A DNA stretch of 50,888 nucleotides from an uncultured Alphaproteobacteria bacterium (GCA_949282205.1 CASDOS010000055.1:1-50888); one strand, 5' to 3'. Shown: positions 35,175 through 43,436, counted from the stretch's first letter. Notes: generated by a model not told the origin, from the sequence alone. Numbers and translations are program-made.

Positions 35175-35778
35175 TTATAAGTAATATAAACTATATGAAT
35201 GATACGGTATATATTTTGTTTTACCTTCAGATGCTTAAAACAGATAAATCTTAAACAAAACACTCACATAAACAAGCCTAAAAACAACCCACAACAAACC
35301 TTTTAACAAGAATCTGAATAAGGATATACCAAAGAAGAACACTGAGTCCTATGGGCAAAAAACAAGATATGAAAAAAAACAACTTCTGTACTTTGAGGTT
35401 AACAAGTTAAATTGAAAAAAATATCATAATGGAAGTTTAACCGTTTACAAATCCCCAAATATACGACAATACATTTATATTAGATTCTTTTGGATAGTTA
35501 TAACACATTGTAAATAGGTATTATTATGTTTATTTGTGGAAGTCTCAATCTATGTAAATTTTAGTAGAAATCTATTTAACCAACCTCATTTTTGTTGTAA
35601 ATTAGGTTAATCTTTTGAATTTACATAAATATCTTGTAATAAACATATCCCATTAAGTCATAAACAACCCGTGGATAGCAGAATTTAGTAAAAGTAATAA
35701 AATATAAGCCTGACCTGAAATCAATCAAACCGGGCTAAATTTTGAAATTGATGCTTTTCATATTTCCAAACTATAAAC
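35175..35778. other. 604-bp AT-rich non-coding stretch
   Basis: No gene seen. It holds the second AACCTCATT-N9-AATTAGGTT dyad (35582-35608), a GAGGTTAA half-site near 35397, and one ACCCGTGGATA repeat near 35668. Those last repeats recur on the other side of the Fic gene. Confidence 0.5.
35582..35610 (+). promoter_or_regulatory. Dyad AACCTCATT-N9-AATTAGGTT, copy 2
   Basis: Half-sites 35582-35590 and 35600-35608 with a spacer unlike copy 1 in sequence but identical in length, so the half-sites and not the spacer are conserved. Confidence 0.5.
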
Positions 35779-36822
35779 CTAAAAGTATTTATTAACAGCT
35801 TGTCGGAATTGTTCAATAAATAATTTTTTGAAATATGACGCATTATTCTGCTCATAAAACAAGATAATAGCTTTTTTATATTCTATTTCATCAACACTTC
35901 TATAGGAAAGAGGACAATAGTTATTTGCCAGCAAAAGAGCATTACCCAGGATTCTCGAAGTTCGTTTATTACCGTCTTCAAAGGGTTGGATATAAGCAAT
36001 CATCAAAACAGCAATTAATGCTTTCTCTATCGGATTATCGGTTTTGTTAATGGTTTCTATTAAATTTTTCAGGGCTTCTTTTATTTGATATGAATTATCC
36101 AAAGGTTTATAATTAGTTCCGACAATTCCAACCGTTCCGTTACGAATACCAGTTGCAACATTCAACTCGTTTACCAATAGTTTGTGAAGTTCTTCTATTT
36201 TTGCCAGAGTCAGATTTTTATAATATTCCGGCGCTTTTAAAACAAAATCCAAAGCTTTTTTATGATTGAGTACCATATTGGTTTCTTCTTTGGTCTTGCC
36301 TTGGGCGGAAATATTTTCATTTAACAAACGTTCGGTATCTAAAAGAGTATAAGTATTTCCTTCTATTTTTGATGACTTCCAGGCAAGCTCAACTGTTAAT
36401 CTTTCAAATTCTTTTTGCAATAAAGTTGGCGATAATTTGCTTCTTTTTTCAAGATAACCGACATTAAGTTTCTCCAATTCCGTTTTTTCTTTATCGGTCA
36501 GCAAACCTTTTAATACAGAAAAAATATCAAAGTTAAAACCGACTGTATTGGGCAATCTCTCGTCTTGCTCTTTGTCAAAATAGGTTGCGATGTTTATATC
36601 ATTTAATAAATTTATTTTGACAGACGGACTATAAACGGTTGCTTTAGCCTGTCCAAATTTTTCAATATCACCGTTTTCCAGAAATAATTTTAAATCTCTG
36701 GTTATGGTCATTTTAGTCGTTTCATATCCCATTTGGGCAAGAAATATTTCTATATCTTCCCGTTTGGCTTTCGGATTGTCTTTAATAAAATCCAAAATTA
36801 ATTCTTGACGTTTGTTATACAT
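35779..36822 (-). CDS. Fic-family protein with N-terminal winged helix and altered active site
   Basis: ATG 36822 (GAGG 5 nt upstream) gives 347 aa; a longer frame would cross the operator. Residues 1-65 form a winged-helix DNA-binding domain. An inhibitory-helix motif SSKIEGN (150-156) is typical of class II Fic proteins. The Fic core motif reads QPFEDGNKR (279-287). The catalytic His of HPFx(D/E)GNGR is Gln, and the second Gly of GNG is Lys (as in Doc DxNKR). Canonical AMP transfer is therefore unlikely unless the enzyme uses another residue. It may be a regulator or a catalytically different Fic. A perfect palindromic operator lies upstream. Confidence 0.85.
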   Translation of the reverse strand: MYNKRQELILDFIKDNPKAKREDIEIFLAQMGYETTKMTITRDLKLFLENGDIEKFGQAKATVYSPSVKINLLNDINIATYFDKEQDERLPNTVGFNFDIFSVLKGLLTDKEKTELEKLNVGYLEKRSKLSPTLLQKEFERLTVELAWKSSKIEGNTYTLLDTERLLNENISAQGKTKEETNMVLNHKKALDFVLKAPEYYKNLTLAKIEELHKLLVNELNVATGIRNGTVGIVGTNYKPLDNSYQIKEALKNLIETINKTDNPIEKALIAVLMIAYIQPFEDGNKRTSRILGNALLLANNYCPLSYRSVDEIEYKKAIILFYEQNNASYFKKLFIEQFRQAVNKYF

Positions 36823-36830
36823 TTTTGCCT

Positions 36831-36877
36831 CAATCGTAACATTATATCGCATTAATCGTAACAAATTTGTTACGATT
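36831..36877 (-). promoter_or_regulatory. Palindromic operator and promoter of the Fic gene
   Basis: AATCGTAAC and GTTACGATT flank AAATTT to give a perfect 24-bp palindrome (36854-36877). A third half-site CAATCGTAAC is at 36831-36840. A TATAAT -10 (36841-36846, minus strand) lies between them, so the operator covers the -35 region and start. This suggests repression, probably by the Fic protein's own winged helix. Confidence 0.7.
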
Positions 36878-37028
36878 GTCAATATAAATAAATTGCAGTT
36901 AAGAGATTTACCAAGTATATCCCAAATCTCCATAAATGACCCGTGGACTTAAGAATTACTTTTTCATAATAAAACCTATACCAAAAATAAAATTGTTATC
37001 CACGGGTCAAAATATGAGTCTTATGGAT

Positions 37029-37346
37029 TTAATATTCGCTGGCTAACATAACAGTCATGATACGATTTGTTACTTCTGGATTGCTTGGATTTTCAGATAA
37101 ATAGCGATAATCCTTGTCATAGTAATCAATTTTCCAAAAGATTTTTTCACCGTTATAGTCAAAGCTGCCAAAATCATGTTCGTTATACGGATCGTTAGCT
37201 TTGGTGAAATTGTTAAAACATCTGACTTGGTTTAGAATTTCCGCAATTTCCTTTTGACTTTTAGCATTTATACCGGTAGTCAACAAAACCTTTCCGCCGT
37301 TAAAAGACTTTCTGAAATTGTCGTTTAAGCTTTTAATATCTGTCAT
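37029..37346 (-). CDS. DUF3768 family protein
   Basis: A 105-aa protein with the recognisable DUF3768 core: LNDNFRKSF, GGKVLLTTGI, then NDPYNEHDFGSFDYNGEKIFWKIDYYD (in parts NDPYNEHDFGSF, IFWKIDYYD) and the ending TNRIMTVMLASEY. The family is common on alphaproteobacterial plasmids and mobile elements; its function is unknown. It is the third gene of a small operon with the 85-aa and 43-aa proteins. Confidence 0.82.
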   Translation of the reverse strand: MTDIKSLNDNFRKSFNGGKVLLTTGINAKSQKEIAEILNQVRCFNNFTKANDPYNEHDFGSFDYNGEKIFWKIDYYDKDYRYLSENPSNPEVTNRIMTVMLASEY

Positions 37347-37356
37347 AACACCCGCC

Positions 37357-37614
37357 TTATACTAATTTTTCAGCCGACAGAAACATTTTGAAACGTCTTA
37401 AAGCTTGTCTGACAGAAGTATGTGAACGTTTGCCATAGCTTGATTTTTCACCGGCAGTTTCATATTGAGGCAGGATAGAAGCGATATTTTCCACCAGATA
37501 AGCAAGCGTGAATTCTTCTTTCCGGCAAAGTCTTTCAATTCTTCCCATATAATCGGCTGAGGTGCTTGCGCTATAATTATTTTCCAAAAGCCAGTTTTCA
37601 AAATTCTTCAACAT
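37357..37614 (-). CDS. Small helical protein resembling a recombinase core-binding domain
   Basis: 85 aa, AAGGAG upstream of the ATG. The start ENWLLENNYSASTSADYMGRIERLC and the end SVRQALRRFKMFLS resemble the SAM-like core-binding domain of tyrosine recombinases without a catalytic part. It may be a truncated derivative or an accessory DNA-binding protein. It lies between the 43-aa gene (23-nt gap) and DUF3768 (10-nt gap). Confidence 0.6.
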   Translation of the reverse strand: MLKNFENWLLENNYSASTSADYMGRIERLCRKEEFTLAYLVENIASILPQYETAGEKSSYGKRSHTSVRQALRRFKMFLSAEKLV

Positions 37615-37637
37615 AACAAATCTCCTTTAAGCCAAAA

Positions 37638-37769
37638 TTAACCAATCAATACCGGTTCGGAAAACACAGCTACCATAACCCGCTGCAATCTTTTACACTC
37701 AGCCAGGCAATCGCTAAAATATTGATAAGGTGTTGGAAGAATTGTATTGTTAAGTTTTACATACAACAT
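37638..37769 (-). CDS. Small protein (43 aa), first gene of the DUF3768 operon
   Basis: A short frame MLYVKLNNTILPTPYQYFSD... ending SEPVLIG, with AAAGGA 6 nt before the ATG. The stop is 23 nt before the start of the 85-aa gene on the same strand, and an inverted repeat lies just upstream. Size and ribosome site suggest it is real; the function is unknown. Confidence 0.5.
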   Translation of the reverse strand: MLYVKLNNTILPTPYQYFSDCLAECKRLQRVMVAVFSEPVLIG

Positions 37770-37782
37770 TGTTTTTCCTTTC

Positions 37783-37814
37783 ATAAATAGTTGTTTTGCT
37801 CATTAACTATTTAT
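37783..37814 (-). promoter_or_regulatory. Inverted repeat upstream of the small operon
   Basis: ATAAATAGTT (37783-37792) and AACTATTTAT (37805-37814) form a perfect 10-bp inverted repeat with a 12-nt spacer, just upstream of the ribosome site of the 43-aa gene. Probably an operator. Confidence 0.5.
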
Positions 37815-37975
37815 ATTATGCGGTATATTTTCCCATCCGCGAGCCCCTTTTTTTCTACTTTTTGATGACATTTTGCTACAATTTGAGAATTTAAAACAAA
37901 AACAAGGATTTAACTTGATGACAGTTGTGACAATAAGTCGTTGGTAAATATAATTTTCTCCTTAGCCTAAGTGTA

Positions 37976-38007
37976 CGACATTTTTTGTCGTTATCATATT
38001 TTATACT
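37976..38007 (+). promoter_or_regulatory. Shared dyad-promoter, site 1 (AAA ATPase A)
   Basis: A perfect dyad CGACA-TTTTT-TGTCG (37976-37990) is followed after 11 nt by -10 TATACT (38002-38007). There is no TTGACA-like -35 at 17-nt spacing. The same layout is found at five other promoters of this locus. Confidence 0.75.
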
Positions 38008-38037
38008 TCAAAAACAAACAAGTTAAGAGGTATGAAA

Positions 38038-40095
38038 ATGTTAGAACGATATGAAGAACAAATAATGTTGAGATATATCATTAATGCTTTATCTAGCACG
38101 GTATATGTCAGAGATAATTTTGATAGTATTTGCAAGTGGATTTTTAGTGAACGGCAAAATTATCTTAAATATCAATGGAGGCAAAATCAAGAATTTTCCA
38201 ACGAAATGGATTTTATGAATTTTGCCTATAAAAATAAACATAAAGCTATTGCCCAAATTAAAGATTTTGCTAAATCTCTGCAAAAACTTCCTTTAGCAAG
38301 AAATAGATATGCTCCCAGTATTTTAGAAAAGAATCTTGAATATTTGCAAAAAATTTTCAAACTAAAAAATTATGAAAAGGAATTTCTCGGATTAGCTATT
38401 AGAGAAAGTTGTTGTCCTGATTTTGAAGATATTTTTTCAGATATAAAAAAACATTCCAGAAATACCAATACGACAGATAGAGGAATTTTATTAAAGATTA
38501 ATCTTGATGAAACATATTCTATCGTTAGGAAAAATAGTTTATTGGTACAGTTAGGATTGATAGATTATGAGTATGACGGCAATATTGAGGCTTCATCGTT
38601 GAGTAAGCATTTATATTTTCAAAAATTTCAAAATATTGATGATCTCAAAGAATATCTATTAGGAAAACCTGTAAAAGCTAATCTGGATTGGGATGATTTT
38701 AAACATATAAAGCAAACTAAAATTTTAAAACAGATATTGCAAATGGCTCTAATTCAAAAGGAGAAAGGCATTAATATCCTGCTTTATGGAGAGCCCGGAA
38801 CCGGAAAAACCGAGTTTTCTAAAACATTAGCAAAAGAAATTTCCGCTAAATTATATTCTATTGGAGATTGTACAAATTCGTATATAGAAGATGAGGAAAG
38901 CAACCGTTATGAACAGCTTCTGCGGGCGCATATTATTTTAGAAAAAGATTTTAATACACTCCTTATGATTGATGAGGCCGATGATATATTGAGTGGAAGA
39001 GAGTGTTCTTTTGTATCCAGAAAAAGAGATGACTTAATTCTTTCAAAGATAAAAGTTAATCGTTTGCTGGAAAATAACAGCCAGCCAACAATTTGGATTA
39101 CAAACAACATCTGTGATATGGACAAGGCATATTTACGTCGTTTTACCTATGCTATCAATTTTACGCGTCCCAAGAAACCGGTTCAGGAAGAAATATGGCG
39201 AAAAAACCTTAAAGCTAACAGTTTACCTTTTGACAACCAAACAACAAAGAAATTTGCAGATAAATATTCGATTTCTCCGTCATTTATTTCTTCTGCCGTA
39301 AAATCTGCAAAACTCATCAATGGCGGATTGCAAGAAATTGAAGAAACTTTAGACGTTTTGCAGGAAGCTTATAACAATGGAAAGAAAAAAGCTCTGAAAA
39401 AAACTATGGAACCTACTGCTTTTAATCTTCAGCTGTTGAATACGGATACGGATTTAACAAATTTGGCCGAACAAATTCTGAAGCTAAATAAACTAAACTT
39501 CTCTATGTGCTTATACGGAATATCCGGAACAGGAAAATCAGCATTTGCTCAGTATCTGGGAGAAAAGTTAAAAATTCCGATTATAAAGAAAAAATGTTCT
39601 GATTTATTGAGCAAATATGTCGGAGAAACAGAACAAAATATTGCAAGCGCCTTTAGTGAAGCAGAGGAACAAGGTGCATTGCTTATTTTTGACGAAGCCG
39701 ACAGTTTTTTGCAAGATAGAAGCAATGCGGTTCGTTCGTGGGAGATAACCCAAGTAAATGAAATGTTGACGCAAATGGAAAGTTATCATTATCCGTTTGT
39801 TTGCACGACAAACTTAATGGATAGCTTGGACAAAGCCTGCCTGAGGCGGTTTACGTTTAAGGTGGCTTATGACTATATGACTCCAGAACAGTCAAACCTT
39901 GCTTTTAAGCATTTCTTTAACTTTTCCAATATAGACTTATCGCATCTGAATTCGTTAGCTCCCGGCGATTTTGTGGTTGTTAAACAGAAAGCAGAAATTT
40001 TAGGTGCTCTGGATAAAAAAGAAGAATTAATAAAGATGCTTGAGCAGGAACAGTTAAACAAGCGTCCGATACAACGCAAAATCGGATTTTTATAG
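38038..40095 (+). CDS. Tandem AAA+ ATPase, module A
   Basis: ATG 38038 has GAGG 7 nt upstream (the ATG at 38032 is too close), giving 685 aa. An N-terminal helical domain of about 230 residues of unknown type is followed by two AAA+ modules. The first has Walker A GEPGTGKT (251-258) and Walker B LLMIDEADD (Asp312); the second has GISGTGKS (494-501) and LLIFDEADS (Asp552). Each has sensor Asn/Thr (WITNN, CTTNL) and an arginine-finger region LRRFT. The tandem arrangement recalls Cdc48-like unfoldases or remodellers. The C-terminus ends PIQRKIGFL, almost identical to its homologue at 46739-48757. It is 7-13 nt upstream of a PD-(D/E)XK gene; I infer that it is the motor of a nuclease complex. Confidence 0.88.
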   Translation: MLERYEEQIMLRYIINALSSTVYVRDNFDSICKWIFSERQNYLKYQWRQNQEFSNEMDFMNFAYKNKHKAIAQIKDFAKSLQKLPLARNRYAPSILEKNLEYLQKIFKLKNYEKEFLGLAIRESCCPDFEDIFSDIKKHSRNTNTTDRGILLKINLDETYSIVRKNSLLVQLGLIDYEYDGNIEASSLSKHLYFQKFQNIDDLKEYLLGKPVKANLDWDDFKHIKQTKILKQILQMALIQKEKGINILLYGEPGTGKTEFSKTLAKEISAKLYSIGDCTNSYIEDEESNRYEQLLRAHIILEKDFNTLLMIDEADDILSGRECSFVSRKRDDLILSKIKVNRLLENNSQPTIWITNNICDMDKAYLRRFTYAINFTRPKKPVQEEIWRKNLKANSLPFDNQTTKKFADKYSISPSFISSAVKSAKLINGGLQEIEETLDVLQEAYNNGKKKALKKTMEPTAFNLQLLNTDTDLTNLAEQILKLNKLNFSMCLYGISGTGKSAFAQYLGEKLKIPIIKKKCSDLLSKYVGETEQNIASAFSEAEEQGALLIFDEADSFLQDRSNAVRSWEITQVNEMLTQMESYHYPFVCTTNLMDSLDKACLRRFTFKVAYDYMTPEQSNLAFKHFFNFSNIDLSHLNSLAPGDFVVVKQKAEILGALDKKEELIKMLEQEQLNKRPIQRKIGFL

Positions 40096-40108
40096 AAGGA
40101 TAATGGCT

Positions 40109-41053
40109 ATGAGTGATAAAATAGACTTAACAAAAAATCGTGATTTAGAATATATTGCTAATGAAGTAAGACAATGGCTGCAAAAGGATAACAGCTGGGT
40201 AAAAAGATTTAGTGAATATGCAAAAGATATTAAAGACGAGAAAGATACAATAACAGAAATAAAAGAAAGCTTTCACAAATCTCCGAATCTGAACCTTTAC
40301 ACTCGTATCAGCGATATTAAAAACAAGGGCATAAATATTCGTTACAAAGGGGAAAGTGTTGGATACATAAAAAAAGACGACAAGCTAAAATTACTGACGG
40401 TCAAAAAAGAATGTTTTAATTGGAATAAAGAACTTAATTGCGATTGGGACTCTCCTGAAGCTACTGAGTTCAGAAAATATTTTAGCCAAAATATAGAATG
40501 CAACAGACAAACTGAACACAATTTTGAAAGTATGCTGATAGAAGAATTTGCTAAAAGAAGTTCAAAAGATAAAAAACTTTGCAACATCCAACCGGTCAGA
40601 ATATATAATGGGCTTGCTTTTCAAATGGCAACCGCGCTAAAAGGCTCTGGTGGGGAAATCTGTATGTCCACTGGCCATATTGATATTTTGGCTCGTGTCA
40701 AACATGGAACAGAAACAAATCTTTGTGTTATTGAGCTGAAAAAAGATGCCTTAAAAGATGATAAAGGCGCCGATATTGTGCGGGCACAAGGTTTGGCTTA
40801 TGCGGTGTTTTTAAGAGAATTGCTCCGCTCTTCTTGTGGAGAAGAATGGTATAAAATATTTGGATATTCAGGAAAGATTCCGGAAAAGCTGACAATTAAT
40901 GTCTGTATTGCCATGCCTGAGGGAGAATATAAGCCAAAGGCTGAGCCTAAGGACATTAAAATCGGCAATGATACTTTGATTTTCAAATCATTATTTTTTG
41001 AAGCTAAGGAAACAATAACCTCTATCAAAACAAACTTATTTTCTAAAGAGTGA
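40109..41053 (+). CDS. PD-(D/E)XK nuclease, module A
   Basis: ATG 40109 (AAGGA 8 nt upstream) gives 314 aa. The nuclease core is in the C-terminal half: an upstream Glu in SMLIEEFAKR, Asp192 in TGHIDILARV, and Glu209-x-Lys211 in CVIELKKD. Gln in VRAQGLAYAVF fits the motif IV position of this fold. The N-terminal 130 residues are charged and of unknown fold. It is in one operon with ATPase A. Its 3' end overlaps the converging MBL gene by 11 nt. Confidence 0.8.
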   Translation: MSDKIDLTKNRDLEYIANEVRQWLQKDNSWVKRFSEYAKDIKDEKDTITEIKESFHKSPNLNLYTRISDIKNKGINIRYKGESVGYIKKDDKLKLLTVKKECFNWNKELNCDWDSPEATEFRKYFSQNIECNRQTEHNFESMLIEEFAKRSSKDKKLCNIQPVRIYNGLAFQMATALKGSGGEICMSTGHIDILARVKHGTETNLCVIELKKDALKDDKGADIVRAQGLAYAVFLRELLRSSCGEEWYKIFGYSGKIPEKLTINVCIAMPEGEYKPKAEPKDIKIGNDTLIFKSLFFEAKETITSIKTNLFSKE

Positions 41054-42239
41054 TTACCTCGCCGTCATCTGCGCAGAAAACATTGTCAAACAGGTTTTTA
41101 AATTCTTGCGGATGAAATGTGTGTATCGGTAAAATAAGCTTAGGATCTAAGCTTTGCGCCAGACGTTTTAATGTATGGATGTCTGCGTGCCCTGATGTAT
41201 GAATATCTGCCATGGGCACGTTTTTGTCCGTCAAATATGCCAGCCAATCTTGGTATTTTTCCTTATACCCATTCCACATTGAGTAAACATAGGAAGTATC
41301 GCTATTGATAACGTTGTTGGCTTTAAGTTTCTGACTAGTTCGGTAATCAAGCAGAAGCACATATTTCTGTGGGTTTTGAGAAATTTCCTCTATGTTGATT
41401 TCATGAGGACGCTGGGGAAAATCCGTTAACTTTTTAACATCTTTCCATGTAAAATTAGGCAGTTTTTTATTTCCTGTCGCCCATAAAATATGTCCGGCAT
41501 AAGCGGATAAGACTAATATTCTACCGTTCCTTTTAGCCGCTCTGTATATTGTAACAATTCTATCAATATTTTGAGCCGATGATTGCACCAATGCCAGACC
41601 TTTTGTGTTTTTCCAAAAATCTGTAAATTTATCCTCCAAATCTTCTTCATATTCAAAATGTTGGCTGTGTTCTCGTCCTAAACAAGTTCCTTCCAGTAGC
41701 AGAACATCTATGTTTTCCGGCTTATTTTGCAAAAATTTATAAAATAATTTTCTTTTACGTCCGTGAGCCCGAAAATCACCGCTGTAAAAAACCTTTTTTC
41801 CATCCACTTCTATCAAAAATCCATAAGCACCATAAGCTGAATGGTCAAATAAATAGGGCGTAATCGCAAAAGAGCCTAACATAAATTTTTTGCCATTATA
41901 AAAATGAATGCAGTTTTCAAATTCAAACGCTTCCGGCAAGTGATGTTCCGCTGCAACTTTCATAATTGTGGCAGCTTCTTTGCTTAAATAAACCGGAATT
42001 GATTTATCTATATATTTTCCTAACCCATAATGGTCTTGATGGGCATGAGAAATAAGCACCGCCAATAAATCATCTGTTTTGTTCTGTAAACCGTTTATTT
42101 GCGGCAGTAATTCAGGAGTGTCTTTTTCAGCATCTAACGGCAAACCTAAGTCAAGTATAATTCTCTGTCCGTTATCTGCGCTTATTTCTATCGCAGAACC
42201 GCCAATTTCTTTAGCCCCTCGTTTTATTGATATTTTCAT
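41043..42239 (-). CDS. Metallo-beta-lactamase/beta-CASP-like nuclease (RNase J-like)
   Basis: Start at ATG 42239 (GAGG 5 nt upstream; an upstream reading would cross the promoter dyad), giving 398 aa. The zinc-binding motif is HAHQDH (65-70). Further motifs are LFDHSAYGAYGF, YSGDFRAHGRKRKLF, the beta-CASP-type insertion around SSAQNIDRIVTIYRAAKRNGR, and the end HTSGHADIHTLKRLA, then LPIHTFHP. This matches RNase J-type or DNA-processing MBL enzymes without the usual C-terminal domain. It is divergent from WYL regulator A and shares its dyad. No homologue is present in module B. Confidence 0.82.
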   Translation of the reverse strand: MKISIKRGAKEIGGSAIEISADNGQRIILDLGLPLDAEKDTPELLPQINGLQNKTDDLLAVLISHAHQDHYGLGKYIDKSIPVYLSKEAATIMKVAAEHHLPEAFEFENCIHFYNGKKFMLGSFAITPYLFDHSAYGAYGFLIEVDGKKVFYSGDFRAHGRKRKLFYKFLQNKPENIDVLLLEGTCLGREHSQHFEYEEDLEDKFTDFWKNTKGLALVQSSAQNIDRIVTIYRAAKRNGRILVLSAYAGHILWATGNKKLPNFTWKDVKKLTDFPQRPHEINIEEISQNPQKYVLLLDYRTSQKLKANNVINSDTSYVYSMWNGYKEKYQDWLAYLTDKNVPMADIHTSGHADIHTLKRLAQSLDPKLILPIHTFHPQEFKNLFDNVFCADDGEVITL

Positions 42240-42270
42240 CATTACCTCTTCATTTATTGTCGATATGGTT

Positions 42271-42319
42271 ATAATAATACTGACACACGACAAAATATGT
42301 CATATAATAGTTTTATTAA
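42271..42319. promoter_or_regulatory. Shared dyad-promoter, site 2 (divergent MBL / WYL regulator A)
   Basis: One dyad CGACA-AAATA-TGTCA (42288-42302) serves both directions. On the minus strand TGTCG is followed after 11 nt by TATTAT (42271-42276). On the plus strand TGTCA is followed after 11 nt by TATTAA (42314-42319). A conventional CTGACA-N17-TATAAT also fits the plus strand (42280-42308), with the dyad as the spacer. Confidence 0.75.
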
Positions 42320-42339
42320 AAATGTTATGAGGAAAAATT

Positions 42340-43293
42340 ATGGCATACGAAAAAACTTATGACTTATTGGATTTGGCTATTTGGATGCAGTCAACACGTG
42401 AAGGGGTTTCGTTGAATGAGATAGCAGAAAGATTCCATGTCTCAAGACGCACCGCTGAACGTATGCGGGATATGATTATGAGGTGCTTTCCTCAAACAGA
42501 AGAGGTTGTTTGCGAAAACAATATCAAGAGGTGGTATATTCCTCAGGGAACGTTAAAAGATTTTATTCAGTTTTCTGCCGAGGAGCTGTCGGTATTGGAA
42601 ACAGCTGCTTCTTTATTGGAAGATAAACAGCTTCAAAATAAAAAGTATATTTTTCAAAATATTATAAATAAGATTAAAGCAAATATAAAATCCGATGTTT
42701 TTCGCAAGATAGAACCTGATGCTGAGGCTTTGCTTGAGGCTGAGGGTTTTATTTGTCGACCGGGACCTAAATTAATTATTGATAATCAAATTATAGCTGC
42801 AATAAGGCAAGCGATTTTGGAGTGCCATCAAATAAAAATTACATATTTTAATAAAATGAGCGGAAAAACAAGTACAAATACTCTTGATCCGTATGGTTTT
42901 TTATATGGAGAACGAAATCACTACTTGGTAGCACATCACAGCGATGGTTATTTTGGAGATAATGTGCATAACTTTATTTTGGGAAATATTAAAAGTGTTG
43001 AAATTTTGGATATTCCTTTTGTTCCAGTTAAAAATTTTAATTTACAAAAATACGCATTGGAATCATTTGGCTCATATCATGAAGAACCATTTGATGTTGA
43101 GTGGTTGTTTGACAAAGAAGTTGCAAAAGAAGCTGCTCAATATATTTTTCATCCGACGCAAACCTGTACGCTTAACCCCGATGGAACATTGACGGTTAAG
43201 TTCAGAGCCGGTGGACGATTGGAAATGGATTGGCATTTGTACACTTGGGGTAAGCATGTTAAAGTAATTAAGCCAACAGATTGGGGAAAGTAA
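42340..43293 (+). CDS. WYL-domain transcriptional regulator A
   Basis: A 317-aa regulator with GAGG 7 nt before the ATG. An N-terminal HTH (GVSLNEIAERFHVSRRTAERMRDMI, about 21-45) is followed by a helical linker and a WYL domain (about 150-230) in which the signature reads HYL (YGERNHYLVAHH). The C-terminal WCX-like region ends EMDWHLYTWGKHVKVIKP. WYL regulators often control phage defence and DNA-damage genes and may sense nucleic-acid ligands. It is very similar to the regulator at 44180-45142. Confidence 0.88.
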   Translation: MAYEKTYDLLDLAIWMQSTREGVSLNEIAERFHVSRRTAERMRDMIMRCFPQTEEVVCENNIKRWYIPQGTLKDFIQFSAEELSVLETAASLLEDKQLQNKKYIFQNIINKIKANIKSDVFRKIEPDAEALLEAEGFICRPGPKLIIDNQIIAAIRQAILECHQIKITYFNKMSGKTSTNTLDPYGFLYGERNHYLVAHHSDGYFGDNVHNFILGNIKSVEILDIPFVPVKNFNLQKYALESFGSYHEEPFDVEWLFDKEVAKEAAQYIFHPTQTCTLNPDGTLTVKFRAGGRLEMDWHLYTWGKHVKVIKPTDWGK

Positions 43294-43355
43294 AAAAAAT
43301 TGTTTCAAGCATAACAAAAAAGGGGGGGCTAATTTTATATAAACCTTAATATTAG

Positions 43356-43436
43356 GTTGTCTCCAAATCCCAGATTGCCAAAATCCTCGGCGTCCAAAGA
43401 AGCACCCTAAGACGGTTTATTGAGAGAATGTTGTAA
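43356..43436 (+). pseudogene. Helix-turn-helix gene fragment
   Basis: An open stretch coding SQIAKILGVQRSTLRRFIER before a stop reads as a typical HTH (Fis-like or transposase-like). It has no start codon and no continuation upstream, where a stop is met at once. It is probably the relic of a DNA-binding protein gene. Confidence 0.35.

Larger units (their letters stand above)
35667..37009. repeat. ACCCGTGGA repeats flanking the Fic gene
   Basis: Copies are ACCCGTGGATAGCA (near 35668, plus), TGACCCGTGGA (36937-36947, plus) and TCCACGGGTCA (36999-37009, inverted). The first two flank the Fic gene as direct repeats; the last two form an inverted pair just upstream of it. They may mark the cassette ends or be regulatory. 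Confidence 0.4.

Noticed and set aside
35779..36822. Fic as toxin of a two-gene toxin-antitoxin pair
   Set aside because: No small antitoxin gene adjoins it; the inhibitory motif is within the same protein and the catalytic His is missing.
42280..42308. Ordinary sigma70 promoter CTGACA-N17-TATAAT as the sole explanation of site 2
   Set aside because: It fits the plus strand, but the same dyad with 11-nt spacing to a -10 box recurs at five other promoters that lack this -35, so the dyad is the shared feature; both may operate here.
43313..43328. Phase-variable poly-A/poly-G tract
   Set aside because: The G7 run lies 28 bases after the stop of WYL regulator A and is not inside or before an intact gene.
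43356..43436. IS30 transposase remnant
   Set aside because: The HTH is reminiscent of IS30 starts, but there is no DDE region or inverted repeat nearby; left as a generic HTH fragment.
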